Assembly (NCBI GenBank): GCA_015228875.1
Contig: JADGCS010000030.1
Coordinates: 1-41,918 of the forward strand
Length of the DNA stretch: 41,918 bases
DNA from: Deltaproteobacteria bacterium
GTDB lineage: Bacteria > UBA10199 > JADGCS01
Direction: 5' to 3'
Part shown: one piece after another, positions 25,328 to 33,784 of the stretch
Layout of the letters: each line of letters begins with the position of its first letter
Numbering within the stretch: position 1 is the first letter of the stretch
The notes under the pieces: generated by a model
Seen by the model: only the letters and a program-made list of their open reading frames with translations
Told to the model about the DNA's origin: nothing
The model's database searches: none
Program-made: the position numbers and the translations under genes

Positions 25328-25888
25328 TTATTTAATGAGTGACAGAATACGAAGCACAATTTTTTTAAATTCGGCATCTTCTTTGGTTAAAAAATGTTCC
25401 AACAACGGTTTAACATCCTTTATCAGATCAGGTCTTTTATGACCAAGTCTTTCAATGCCAAGCAGGACCTCTTTGAGCAGGGGGTCGTGTTCCAGATAGC
25501 TGATTTCGGGATTGATAAACGTGGGCAGGATGCCGTGATATTCTGCTGCAAGTTGATCATTTGTTGCAAGTATTTCTCCAATGGCCTCTGCGGCCCCCCA
25601 CCCGACAGCGCCGGATTCTTCGTTGAGGCTCCAGAAAAGACGGCGCATGATTGTCCGTGCCTGTTCGATATCCTGACCTGCAATTTTTGATACGACCAGG
25701 GCCAGGGCTTGGATGGTACGGTTTTTTATTGCAGGGTCCGGGCTTATAAGAAACGTCATCAGGGCGTTGATGGTGCTCATCTGTGGGTCGCCTGTGATCT
25801 CGCTCAGTCTGCTCTCACATTGATCACTGGTTAAGATGTCTTTGATCTGTTTTTTAATAAGGGCCCTGTTGTTATTGTTGAGGGTCAT
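25328..25888 (-). CDS. HEAT-repeat-like protein (DVU0298 type)
   Basis: A 186-residue all-helical protein made of about four HEAT-like helix pairs. The segment RRLFWSLNEESGAVGWGAAEAIGEILA (residues about 84-110) is characteristic of a conserved family in sulfate reducers and relatives that I recall as DVU0298. Its function is unknown; HEAT scaffolds usually bind proteins or carry cofactor lyase roles. The ATG at 25888 overlaps the stop of a four-codon frame (MALK) that begins at the final ATG of leader repeat copy 3, so initiation may depend on coupling. I see no other Shine-Dalgarno sequence. Confidence 0.75.
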   Translation of the reverse strand: MTLNNNNRALIKKQIKDILTSDQCESRLSEITGDPQMSTINALMTFLISPDPAIKNRTIQALALVVSKIAGQDIEQARTIMRRLFWSLNEESGAVGWGAAEAIGEILATNDQLAAEYHGILPTFINPEISYLEHDPLLKEVLLGIERLGHKRPDLIKDVKPLLEHFLTKEDAEFKKIVLRILSLIK

Positions 25889-25896
25889 TTAAGTGC

Positions 25897-26036
25897 CATA
25901 ACCCGCATAAAGCGGAGTGCATTGCGATCAAACATGAAAGGTTTCATGTTTAGCGCTATGCGCCAGATACTACGCGGGCGGATACCATGCAAAAATTGAT
26001 GCCGAAACGCGTAGAAAAAACCTTCCCAAGGTTCTA
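25897..26036 (-). repeat. Leader repeat, long form, copy 3
   Basis: The long form, carrying an additional module with the perfect hairpin AAACATGAAA / TTTCATGTTT. It is almost identical to copy 4 (36729-36867). The 5' palindrome has one extra base (GGGAAGG). It ends with GCGGGTTATG eight bases before the start codon of the HEAT-like gene, in the same orientation. Confidence 0.88.
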
Positions 26037-26141
26037 TTCTCATTCACAGGGGTGTTCAATCGCAAATTTTTTTCTCGCTTTTCTGAAAGGGTTGTTTAAG
26101 TAACAGATGCATTTTTAAATCAACACAGAAAGAAGGGGCTT

Positions 26142-26975
26142 ATGCCATACAGCAGCAGTGGTAAAGGATGCGTCAACGCAATTATTACAGGTGCCAGTCG
26201 CGGGTTGGGCAGAGAGCTCGCCCTTGGGTTTATCAATAAAACGCTGCTCAAAGAGGCAACCTTAAGCTCTCTGACGCTGATGGCAAGGGAACCAGAGGGG
26301 TTGCGTGCCTTAAAAGCAGAGCTTGAAACCTTAAACACCGGCACCGAAATCTTCACAATCGCCGCAGATCTCAGTTGTACTGCCGGGATTGACAAGGCGA
26401 TGACAGGGCTTAAACACAGGCCGATTGTGTATCATGTGCTGATAAATAATGCGGGGTCAGCAAAAAGTGCCTCGTACGAAAAGATGCAGGATTGTGATAT
26501 AGAAGAGCAGATTTATGTCAATCTTATAGCCCCCATGCAGTTAACTCGGTTTTTCATGGAGCGTTTTTTTGAAGGCCAGGATGCCCCCCTTGCCTCCCTG
26601 GGAAGGGTCATTCAAATATCAAGCATTTCCGCGTTTATGCCGCATGCAACAATTATTCCCTATGCCATTGCAAAACGCGGTCTGATGGAATTTGCCACTG
26701 CCATTGCCAAAACATTTCCCGCAAAAGGGTTTACAATAAACACCATTGTTCCCGGGCTTATGGCGACAGACATGGGGCTTAAGGCTGTCAGGCAGATGAT
26801 GCCTGGATCTGACGCCCTTTCAAAAGAAACCATTGCAGTCAAGATGGCCCCCTATCTCCCCGAAAAAAAGATTACCTCGTTTGATGATGTCGTTAATCTT
26901 GTTGGTTTTTTAATATCAAAAGAGGGCGGGGCCTTAAACGGTGAATTCTTCAGGGTTGCAAGCGGGCTGTTGTAA
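26142..26975 (+). CDS. Short-chain dehydrogenase/reductase (second)
   Basis: A 277-residue SDR. The cofactor loop is ITGASRGLGRELA (residues 15-27), NNAGS lies near 105, the Ser is in IQISSISAF and the YxxxK motif is YAIAK. The second strand is followed by MAREPEG, compatible with NADP. The C-terminal region keeps the PGLMATDMG loop. It resembles sepiapterin-reductase-like SDRs, but the substrate is not assignable. It is unrelated in detail to the SDR at 21550. It appears monocistronic, divergent from the HEAT-like gene with leader repeat copy 3 between them. Confidence 0.88.
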   Translation: MPYSSSGKGCVNAIITGASRGLGRELALGFINKTLLKEATLSSLTLMAREPEGLRALKAELETLNTGTEIFTIAADLSCTAGIDKAMTGLKHRPIVYHVLINNAGSAKSASYEKMQDCDIEEQIYVNLIAPMQLTRFFMERFFEGQDAPLASLGRVIQISSISAFMPHATIIPYAIAKRGLMEFATAIAKTFPAKGFTINTIVPGLMATDMGLKAVRQMMPGSDALSKETIAVKMAPYLPEKKITSFDDVVNLVGFLISKEGGALNGEFFRVASGLL

Positions 26976-27165
26976 GTTAAAATTGTATCTTGCGGTCTTG
27001 TTGTCGCATATTTCTCTGCCTTCACGCGGGCCGGTCCTTATCTCTCCTTTATCCACGCTCACACAAACAATTTAAACCTGAGACCTTGGGTTTTGCGTTG
27101 CATAGACTTGTAATAAGCACAAATTGGGGGGCGCAGGGCTGGTCATTCTTTTAAGGGGATATTTT

Positions 27166-27477
27166 ATGAAGAAGACAATAGTTTTAGTGAGTGTGCTGCT
27201 TTCTTTTGTCGTATTTATGCTGTTTTGCACCGATTGTTTTGCCAGGGGGAGGCGAAACGGCGGGTTTCAAAACGGCAACAGGTCTCAGGAATACCGTTCC
27301 CATCCCATCACAAGAACAAAACACATCAGTCATGTGCGCCACACAAACAGAGTGCGGCATACTCGCAGGGTTTATCACAGACATCACAGACACTACCATT
27401 ATGACGGTGAGTGCTGCTCTTATAACAACTGTTATGATGAGCCTGTGATCTTTGGGGGTATCCAAATCAACCTGTAA
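27166..27477 (+). CDS. Small exported His/Arg-rich protein
   Basis: A 103-residue secreted protein. ATG 27166 has AAGGGG seven bases upstream and starts a clear signal peptide (KKTIVLVSVLLSFVVFMLF), probably cleaved after CFA. The mature part is very rich in His, Arg and Tyr (about residues 45-80), followed by a four-Cys-type tail (CCSYNNC). The His-rich part could bind metals such as nickel, copper or zinc; that is inference. No family is recognised. It is followed 83 bases later by a second small exported gene. Confidence 0.7.
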   Translation: MKKTIVLVSVLLSFVVFMLFCTDCFARGRRNGGFQNGNRSQEYRSHPITRTKHISHVRHTNRVRHTRRVYHRHHRHYHYDGECCSYNNCYDEPVIFGGIQINL

Positions 27478-27559
27478 TCGTGTCGTTTGCGATGGTGTCC
27501 GCATGTGTTGTGGGGGTAACCGTGCGCGCATTGCGGGTTCATTATGACGAGGGGTTATT

Positions 27560-28129
27560 ATGCAGTTTATCAGAACATCAAAGTTTTATTGTTTGGTGAT
27601 TGGTCTTTTGTGCCCGGCTTTTTTTTCAGCCTGTGAAGTTGAATGGTACGAGGACGGCTGCTATGATTCTGTGGACTCTGGATACGTTTACGAGGAATAC
27701 ACAGAAGAAGTGGAAGAATCCGATGCAGACGACACATCAGGCGGAATCAAGATCTGGTCTGATTATTATAAGGGGTCTGGCCGTGATTATTACGGCGAAT
27801 TCAGGCTCGATACCTGGCGCACAACATGCGACGATAACGGCTATGACGGGCCGGGACTTGAACTGCCCGCTTATCTGATGCTCTATTCCTATGATGACAT
27901 GATGGACTTCGAGACATCCGCATCCGATCTTGTCTGGAACGCGGAGATGAGTTACAACAATACATTTAGTTTTGAAACAAACTACCTCGACTGGTATGGA
28001 GATTTGTCTGTTTATTTTCCCTGCTCGTGCAGTATTGAAAATGCGGGGTATTCGGACGAGACGATCGAATGCAGTTGTCACCCTTCCAACACCTACGGAT
28101 CATGTTCTTTTTATTATGAAGTGATTTAG
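27560..28129 (+). CDS. Small acidic Cys/Tyr-rich lipoprotein
   Basis: A 189-residue probable lipoprotein: signal peptide followed by lipobox FSAC with lipidated Cys25. The mature region is acidic and rich in Tyr, with about nine cysteines, including a CSC...CSC cluster near the C-terminus that may form disulfides. The strand-rich middle (FRLDTWRTTCDDNGYDGPGLELP) suggests a small beta domain. No family is recognised. GAGGGG five bases before the ATG supports the start. It is probably cotranscribed with the His-rich exported protein upstream. Confidence 0.7.
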   Translation: MQFIRTSKFYCLVIGLLCPAFFSACEVEWYEDGCYDSVDSGYVYEEYTEEVEESDADDTSGGIKIWSDYYKGSGRDYYGEFRLDTWRTTCDDNGYDGPGLELPAYLMLYSYDDMMDFETSASDLVWNAEMSYNNTFSFETNYLDWYGDLSVYFPCSCSIENAGYSDETIECSCHPSNTYGSCSFYYEVI

Positions 28130-28164
28130 CGCCTTGTGGGGTTTGTTTTAGTGTGGTTTACTCT

Positions 28165-29802
28165 TTACTTTACAATCTCCCAGCCCTTCGCCCTGGCACC
28201 CGGCAACCCGCCATTGATGTTATAGATATTTTTAAATCCATTGTTTTTGAGGATCTGGTAGACATAGTAGCCGCGTTGTCCCTTGGCACAGTAGACAACA
28301 ACTGGTTTGTCCCGATTGATTTTATCAAGATGCGCCCTGATTTCGGGAAACGGCATATTGATGGCCCCTTTGAGTAACCCTGTTGTTTTGATTTCATCCG
28401 GCATCCTCACATCTATGATCTGTGATTCTGGGGGGCATTCGCTGGGCAGATTGATGACACGGACCTCCTTTTTTAAGACGTGAGAGCCGACAAACCCCGC
28501 AATATTGATAGCGTCATTGGCTGCACCAAAGGGCGGGGCATAGGCAAAATCAATTTCTTCAAGATCGCAGACAGTGAGGTGAGAATAAATGGCCGTTGCG
28601 AGGACATCAATCCGCTTGTCAACACCGTCACCACCAATCACCTGTGCCCCCAAAAGGGTTCCTGTATCTTTTTGAAAAACAATCTTGGTCCTGACCCCTT
28701 TGGCACCAGGGTAGTATTCTGCATGACTGTCGTTGAATGTCATGGTGGAGAGACAGTCCGCGCTGCCCTGCCTTGCTGCCTTTTCTGTGATCCCGGTCAT
28801 CGCGGCGGTCTGGTCAAATACCTTTACAATGCTGGTGCCCAATGCTCCACGATAACTGGTTCTGCCGCCAGCAGCATTGATTGCAGCGATACGTCCCTGT
28901 CTGTTTGCGGGACCGGCAAGGGGAATACGGCAAGAGACATTGGTGACACGGTTTCTAATTTCTATCATGTCGCCAACGGCAAATATAGCAGGGTCAGTAG
29001 TTTGCAGATAGTCATTGACAAGGACACCACCAAGCCGGCCCGTTTCCAACCCTGCGGCCTTTGCAAGTTCAAGCTCCGCCCTTACCCCCGCACTGACCAG
29101 CACAATGTCTGCATCGATTTTTTGGTCATCGTCCAAGACAACAGAGTGCTCATATATTTTTTTAACGGCATGATGTGTGATGATGTTGAATCCTTCGCGC
29201 CTGATGCTCTCTGTAAAGAGCAGGGCCATGTCTTGATCAAGAGGCGGGAGGATGTGCGGTTGCATTTCAACGATGGTCACGGATAGTCCTCGGTGGTGAA
29301 AGGCCTCAGCCATTTCAAGACCAATAAAACCCCCGCCAATCACGACAGCCTTTTTAGGTTGGTGATCTTCAAGATACATATGGATGCAGTCCATGTCGGT
29401 CATGTTTCTCAAAGAGAAGACATGGGGCAGTTTGATTCCCTCCAGCGGCGGCATAATAGGCATGGCCCCCTGCGAGAGGATGAGCGTGTCGTAATGATAT
29501 TCGTGTTGTTGATTGTTGTTTCTGACAGTGACTGTTTTATTATTGCGATTGATGTGTATAACTTCATGATGTGTAAAAACCCTGACGCGGTACTTGGCCC
29601 AGAACAGCTCGGGGGTCATGAGAAGAAGATCATCGCGGTTTGTGATTTCTTTGCCGATAAAATAGGGAAGCCCACAGTTGGCAAAGGAGACATACCCACC
29701 CCTTTCAAAGATTGTGATTTCGGACTGCTCGTCCTCACGACGCAGCTTTGCCGCAGCTGTTGCCCCCCCTGCAACACCACCAACGATCACGTGTTTTTTC
29801 AT
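28165..29802 (-). CDS. CoA-disulfide reductase with C-terminal rhodanese domain
   Basis: A 545-residue flavoprotein of the CoADR/NADH oxidase group fused to a rhodanese domain. FAD loop GGVAGGATAAAKL is at 8-20 and active Cys43 lies in SFANCGLPY. The NAD(P) loop is VVIGGGFIGLEMAEAF, followed by the FAD motif AVGDM. The last 90 residues form a rhodanese with VVVYCAKGQRGYY, where the Cys carries persulfide. Such fusions reduce CoA persulfides or polysulfide and are common in sulfur-handling anaerobes. GGGAG six bases before the ATG supports the start. It appears monocistronic. Confidence 0.93.
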   Translation of the reverse strand: MKKHVIVGGVAGGATAAAKLRREDEQSEITIFERGGYVSFANCGLPYFIGKEITNRDDLLLMTPELFWAKYRVRVFTHHEVIHINRNNKTVTVRNNNQQHEYHYDTLILSQGAMPIMPPLEGIKLPHVFSLRNMTDMDCIHMYLEDHQPKKAVVIGGGFIGLEMAEAFHHRGLSVTIVEMQPHILPPLDQDMALLFTESIRREGFNIITHHAVKKIYEHSVVLDDDQKIDADIVLVSAGVRAELELAKAAGLETGRLGGVLVNDYLQTTDPAIFAVGDMIEIRNRVTNVSCRIPLAGPANRQGRIAAINAAGGRTSYRGALGTSIVKVFDQTAAMTGITEKAARQGSADCLSTMTFNDSHAEYYPGAKGVRTKIVFQKDTGTLLGAQVIGGDGVDKRIDVLATAIYSHLTVCDLEEIDFAYAPPFGAANDAINIAGFVGSHVLKKEVRVINLPSECPPESQIIDVRMPDEIKTTGLLKGAINMPFPEIRAHLDKINRDKPVVVYCAKGQRGYYVYQILKNNGFKNIYNINGGLPGARAKGWEIVK

Positions 29803-29948
29803 AAAAACTCCCTTTTATTGTGAATGATTTTTAATAATAAAAAGGGGTTGTTTTGTAAAGAACCCTGCCATGGTTGGGGTCTGTGACATTGTTTTTTTTA
29901 AAAAGAATCCGTTTCAGATTTATCAGGAACCGCCGATCTTGATATTGT

Positions 29949-30206
29949 ATGACGACAGTTTCTTTAATTAAACTTCCCGCAGCAGTCTGGCCTCAAAGAG
30001 CGAAGAAAAAAAGGCAGTCAGGGTCCGATGTTAACAGAAGATCCGTCTTTAACACGGATCTCGATGAAGGAAACGGGATCATTGACGCCGAGTTTGCGGA
30101 GATTGCAGACTCAATGGAGCCTGTTGTCTTCGAAGCCAAAAGGGATTGGTATTCATTTTTTCCCTGGTTTTTATTTAAGGGGGTAAACGTCAGTTATTAT
30201 GCATGA
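29949..30206 (+). CDS. Possible small protein, 85 residues
   Basis: An open frame with plausible composition: a basic N-terminal third, an acidic middle (NTDLDEGNGIIDAEFAEIAD) and an aromatic C-terminus (WYSFFPWFLFKG). No family is recognised. Against it: there is no Shine-Dalgarno sequence before ATG 29949, and a perfect 8-bp hairpin lies inside it. It may be a pseudogene fragment or chance. Confidence 0.3.
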   Translation: MTTVSLIKLPAAVWPQRAKKKRQSGSDVNRRSVFNTDLDEGNGIIDAEFAEIADSMEPVVFEAKRDWYSFFPWFLFKGVNVSYYA

Positions 30207-30264
30207 CGCGATAACTTGATTTGCTACACGGGCCGTTCAGTAACACGATTTGGTGATGAGCGGC

Positions 30265-30380
30265 CAGTGACTTGTGACTGGTGTATCATAAAAAGGAGCA
30301 AACGATCCCATTGTGTTTATAACAAAATGATAGCGCCAGACCATACATAGACAATCATCTCCATCAGTCACAAGTCACTG
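30265..30380. repeat. Inverted repeat element
   Basis: Perfect 16-bp inverted repeat CAGTGACTTGTGACTG / CAGTCACAAGTCACTG (30265-30280, 30365-30380), extended by three inner pairs. The two arms enclose about 80 bases without an ORF. A T7 run follows the right arm, so on the plus strand it could also terminate transcription. Confidence 0.75.
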
Positions 30381-30507
30381 TCTTTTTTTAAGGTACTCTG
30401 TGATTTTCCCAGATTTAAGAGTAAATTCATCCCAGAACAACGCAACAAATTAATACCAATCAATTCAACAAGCTGCGCTTTTCATGCCTGTCACACCTGG
30501 ATGTTAA

Positions 30508-32943
30508 GTGTCTCCAATCCCCCTTAATGCCGCATGCCAAACTTTGTCGCAACCCGGAGGCAACTTCAACCAGAAAAAGCCGATAATCGTGTTGATGGTA
30601 AAAGTTTTAACACAACCGTTCCCGCAAGGCATATTTGGCCAGCCGCCCCAAACACTGGCTGCGGGCGTGGTCACGCGGGGTGCACCCGTGGTTGGTGAGG
30701 GCGGTAACGCAGCACATGCGGCCCCACCCTCAGTCCTTGTGCAACCAGAACCCGCTGTCTTGCTGCAGCAACCAACGGCAGTGACCCAGAGACAGGCCCA
30801 ACGCTTTGCCCCACAAGCCCCAGTCAACACCACACACCACACTGTTGTAAAAAAATCAGACGCCCTCTCTGTTCTCGACTTTCTGGCCAGCTCTTTCTTT
30901 AAAAACAAGGTGTCAATTACAGAAAAAACTCTGGACGAGATTGCCGGTGAATTTGGTCGGATGGCGGAGACTCAACGCATAGACTCTGGCCAAATCTTGT
31001 GGGCCTTGATTGAGTTTGCCAAAGAGCAGGCCCCCTTCCGTGAAACGATGGGACTGGAAAAGGCCTTTGATGTCTACGGTCTTGTGTTGGGGATTCTCGA
31101 GCGTCTCACCACCTTTAACATCAATTATAAGGATGCCCTTGGCGAAATAGCCAACAGGACAGGTCATCCCATCCCGCGTGCGCATTTTGTCTATTTGATG
31201 GCAAGGGACGCGGGAAAACCAAACCCTGATATGCCAAACTATGCTATCATAAAATGGCGCGGGGTGGTCATGCAGGAGGTCAAGGCCTTAAAAGAGACCA
31301 TCGCGGAATGGCCCACAAAATGGAGGCTGGGAATCGATGCCTTTTTGAGAGGTGCGGTTGATCTGATGGCACGATCGGAGTTCCAGATTACCATCACAAC
31401 ATCAGCCAGACTGCCCGGCGTGCAGATCTACAGATATGGAACAGATGCCGGTGGATTTTGTGATGTTGGGGACGAGGGACTGGTCTTTGCATCCAGCATT
31501 AACGAAGGTGAGGGCAGGAACACGCAGCAACTAAAAATACGCGCCCTGTATGGTGATGCGAAACTCATTGTGAGGCGTGATACCCAGAACTGGTACATTA
31601 AATATGTAAACAAGCCCGAAAAGACAGAAGGGTTTATCATTACTGTCGATGGGGCTGCTTCTCAACAAATTGGGGACCAGGAAGAAATCACAATTCCTCT
31701 CGAGTCTCCGGTGATCATAAGTTCCGAAGGACATGTGTTTGAACTTGGTCTGTACAGCACACATCAAAAAAAGGATATCATTGAGACCGCAAAAGAATTT
31801 CAAAAGATGACCACAGACCCCGGGACGGGACTGCCCAACAGCCGGGCCTGGGATGCCGAAATTGCAGCCCTTGAAGCCCGTGGTGATTCCTATACAATTG
31901 TGGCCTTCGACGTTGACGGGCTCAAAGCCGCAAACGATCATCAGCCGCCGCGCGGCTGTATCAGTGGCGGCGGGCATAAGCGCGGCGATCATTTTCTTGC
32001 CGAGGTAGCAAGGATGCTGCGTTCCAGGGTGAGGGCCGAAGAAGTAACAATTTTCAGAATGCATGCAGGTGGGGACGAACTCTACGCGCTCATACGAAAC
32101 AAGACAGCAGAACAGTGTCATCATCTGGTGGCTCGGATGCTGTATTCTGTTGAAGGTCCTGATGCCCGCATTGTTTATGAACACAGGGATATGCAGGGGC
32201 AGTTTTTATGGAACCAGACTATTCTGCCGACCATCACAGCCGGTATTGCTGATGCAACCATGGCACACGGTGCCAGCAATGTAAAATGGCTGGCCAATGA
32301 ACAGATGGAGGGGGCAAAGAGAAAAGCCCGCAGGGGCGGGGCATGGTATCTGGGACAGGAGATCGTCCCCAATCTGCGATACCCAATGCCGCAGAGTTTT
32401 TTTGAGGATGACAGACCGCTGATTGAACGCCTGTTGCATATTCAGAATCAGGTCAACGCACAACTTGTCCTTGCCACAGACGAAAAAGAAAGAGCGGAAC
32501 TTCTTAAATTCAAATCAGCAATCGAAACGGCCCATGCACAGCTGATACGTGATGCCAAGGCCGAAAAATCAGGGGACATCATTGCCGAGGCAGAAAAAGA
32601 ACAACTGCATAAAAAATACCCGCCCGTATTTGATAAAGTCAGTGATCAGGAGATAAAAGATATGTCCTTTGGTGAAAAACAGGCGTTGCTCAGACTGCTC
32701 CATCAGAGGATTCTGACTCTTTATGATATGTTCGCAGCGAAGGGCGGCCTTGCAGTTGCTGGGCGCCAACGCACATCTGTGCTGTCAGAAATAGCCAGGG
32801 CTCGCTCGGTTTTGCAGATCCTCGCTGTGAATTATGAGACGGCCGGAGGTCGTGATCAGGAGATCTATCAGGAAACCCGTGACTATCTGAAGTTATTCAA
32901 GGGGGGCACCGTGAACAGGAAACAAAGACAAGCTGCGGGTTAA
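30508..32943 (+). CDS. Divergent GGDEF-domain protein
   Basis: An 811-residue protein. Residues 1-110 are Pro/Gln/Ala-rich and disordered-looking. Residues 115-290 are helical. A beta-rich part at about 300-415 (LIVRRDTQNWYIKYVNKP...HVFELG) looks like a forkhead-associated domain, though weakly. The GGDEF domain spans about 437-620: TDPGTGLPNSRAWDAEI, AFDVDGLKAAND and AGGDELYALI at 520-529. The signature reads GGDEL rather than GGDEF, and about nine extra residues (PPRGCISGGGHK) follow AAND. Metal-binding Asp residues are kept, so cyclic-di-GMP synthesis is possible, but degenerate activity is equally likely. A helical C-terminal part follows. GTG 30508 is used; ATG 30595 is an alternative. 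Confidence 0.8.
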   Translation: MSPIPLNAACQTLSQPGGNFNQKKPIIVLMVKVLTQPFPQGIFGQPPQTLAAGVVTRGAPVVGEGGNAAHAAPPSVLVQPEPAVLLQQPTAVTQRQAQRFAPQAPVNTTHHTVVKKSDALSVLDFLASSFFKNKVSITEKTLDEIAGEFGRMAETQRIDSGQILWALIEFAKEQAPFRETMGLEKAFDVYGLVLGILERLTTFNINYKDALGEIANRTGHPIPRAHFVYLMARDAGKPNPDMPNYAIIKWRGVVMQEVKALKETIAEWPTKWRLGIDAFLRGAVDLMARSEFQITITTSARLPGVQIYRYGTDAGGFCDVGDEGLVFASSINEGEGRNTQQLKIRALYGDAKLIVRRDTQNWYIKYVNKPEKTEGFIITVDGAASQQIGDQEEITIPLESPVIISSEGHVFELGLYSTHQKKDIIETAKEFQKMTTDPGTGLPNSRAWDAEIAALEARGDSYTIVAFDVDGLKAANDHQPPRGCISGGGHKRGDHFLAEVARMLRSRVRAEEVTIFRMHAGGDELYALIRNKTAEQCHHLVARMLYSVEGPDARIVYEHRDMQGQFLWNQTILPTITAGIADATMAHGASNVKWLANEQMEGAKRKARRGGAWYLGQEIVPNLRYPMPQSFFEDDRPLIERLLHIQNQVNAQLVLATDEKERAELLKFKSAIETAHAQLIRDAKAEKSGDIIAEAEKEQLHKKYPPVFDKVSDQEIKDMSFGEKQALLRLLHQRILTLYDMFAAKGGLAVAGRQRTSVLSEIARARSVLQILAVNYETAGGRDQEIYQETRDYLKLFKGGTVNRKQRQAAG

Positions 32944-33039
32944 TCTTTTTACAAATCTGTTCTTGAGAATCCGTCGGGATAGCCTGGCATCTACAATTTG
33001 CTTGTGAGAACATCCTCATGTTGATAACATCTCTCCCCA

Positions 33040-33774
33040 ATGAAGCAGAGTATCAGTCAGTACAAAGATCGTCTTCCCCCCCTTCTTAAAAAAACAGCAT
33101 TTGTATTTCTGCTACTCATTTCGGCCGCACCGTTCCTGTTTCGTTTTATCCCTCCCCCTTTCAGCATGATGATGGTGTATCAAAAAATAGTCGCCCTGAC
33201 ACAAGGCAGGTCTTATGACGTGACCTATCAATGGACCTCACTCAAAAACATGAGTCCTTCGATGGGTCTTGCCGTGATTGCTGCAGAAGACCAAAAATTT
33301 ATGGAACATTGCGGTTTCGATTTTGAATCCACATGGAAGGCAATGCGTTACCGAAACAAGGCAAAACGTGTTCGCGGCGCGAGTTCCATTTCGCAGCAGA
33401 CTGCAAAAAATCTTTTTCTGTTTCCTACAAAAACACTTGGGCGCAAACTGAGTGAGGCTTATTTTACGATCCTGATAGAAACAATCTGGTCAAAAAAACG
33501 TATCCTTGAGGTTTATCTTAACATTGCGGAGTTCGGAGAAGGAATTTACGGGGTCAAGGCGGCATCAAAAAAGTTTTTTAACAAGACGCCCGATCGGCTG
33601 ACTTCCAGTGAGTCAGCCCTTCTTGCTGCCGTACTTCCAAATCCGCACAGGTTTCGCGTCCACAGTCCGTCAAGATATGTACTGGGAAGACAGAGGCAGA
33701 TTGTCTCGCAGATGAGGGCGCTGGGCGGAATAATGTATATAAGTGGTTTGACAGGAAAAGGAATTTCTAATTAA
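33040..33774 (+). CDS. mtgA: Monofunctional biosynthetic peptidoglycan transglycosylase
   Basis: A 244-residue GT51 enzyme that polymerises lipid II into glycan strands. One N-terminal membrane helix (about residues 18-40) is followed by the catalytic motifs VIAAEDQKFMEH (Glu83), RGASSISQQTAKNLFL (112-127) and KKRILEVYLNIAEFG (152-166). No transpeptidase domain is present. The length is typical. It starts a set of three closely spaced plus-strand genes; the next begins 10 bases after its stop. No strong Shine-Dalgarno sequence is seen before the ATG. Confidence 0.94.
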   Translation: MKQSISQYKDRLPPLLKKTAFVFLLLISAAPFLFRFIPPPFSMMMVYQKIVALTQGRSYDVTYQWTSLKNMSPSMGLAVIAAEDQKFMEHCGFDFESTWKAMRYRNKAKRVRGASSISQQTAKNLFLFPTKTLGRKLSEAYFTILIETIWSKKRILEVYLNIAEFGEGIYGVKAASKKFFNKTPDRLTSSESALLAAVLPNPHRFRVHSPSRYVLGRQRQIVSQMRALGGIMYISGLTGKGISN

Positions 33775-33784
33775 AGAGAGACAC

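Larger units (their letters stand above)
29803..30507. other. Long intergenic region with hairpins
   Basis: About 700 bases between the divergent CoADR gene and the GGDEF gene. It contains one doubtful ORF (29949-30206), a perfect 8-bp hairpin AGATCCGT / ACGGATCT inside that ORF (30039-30061), and the 16-bp inverted repeat 30265-30380. Promoters for both flanking genes must lie here, but I could not place them. Confidence 0.5.

Noticed and set aside
28480-29286. A 268-codon open frame opposite the CoA-disulfide reductase gene
   Set aside because: It is fully antisense to a gene with clear flavoprotein and rhodanese motifs, has no recognisable domain, and is a typical mirror of high-content coding sequence.
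31531-32184. A 217-codon open frame opposite the GGDEF domain
   Set aside because: It is antisense to the GGDEF coding sequence, without domain or start signals.
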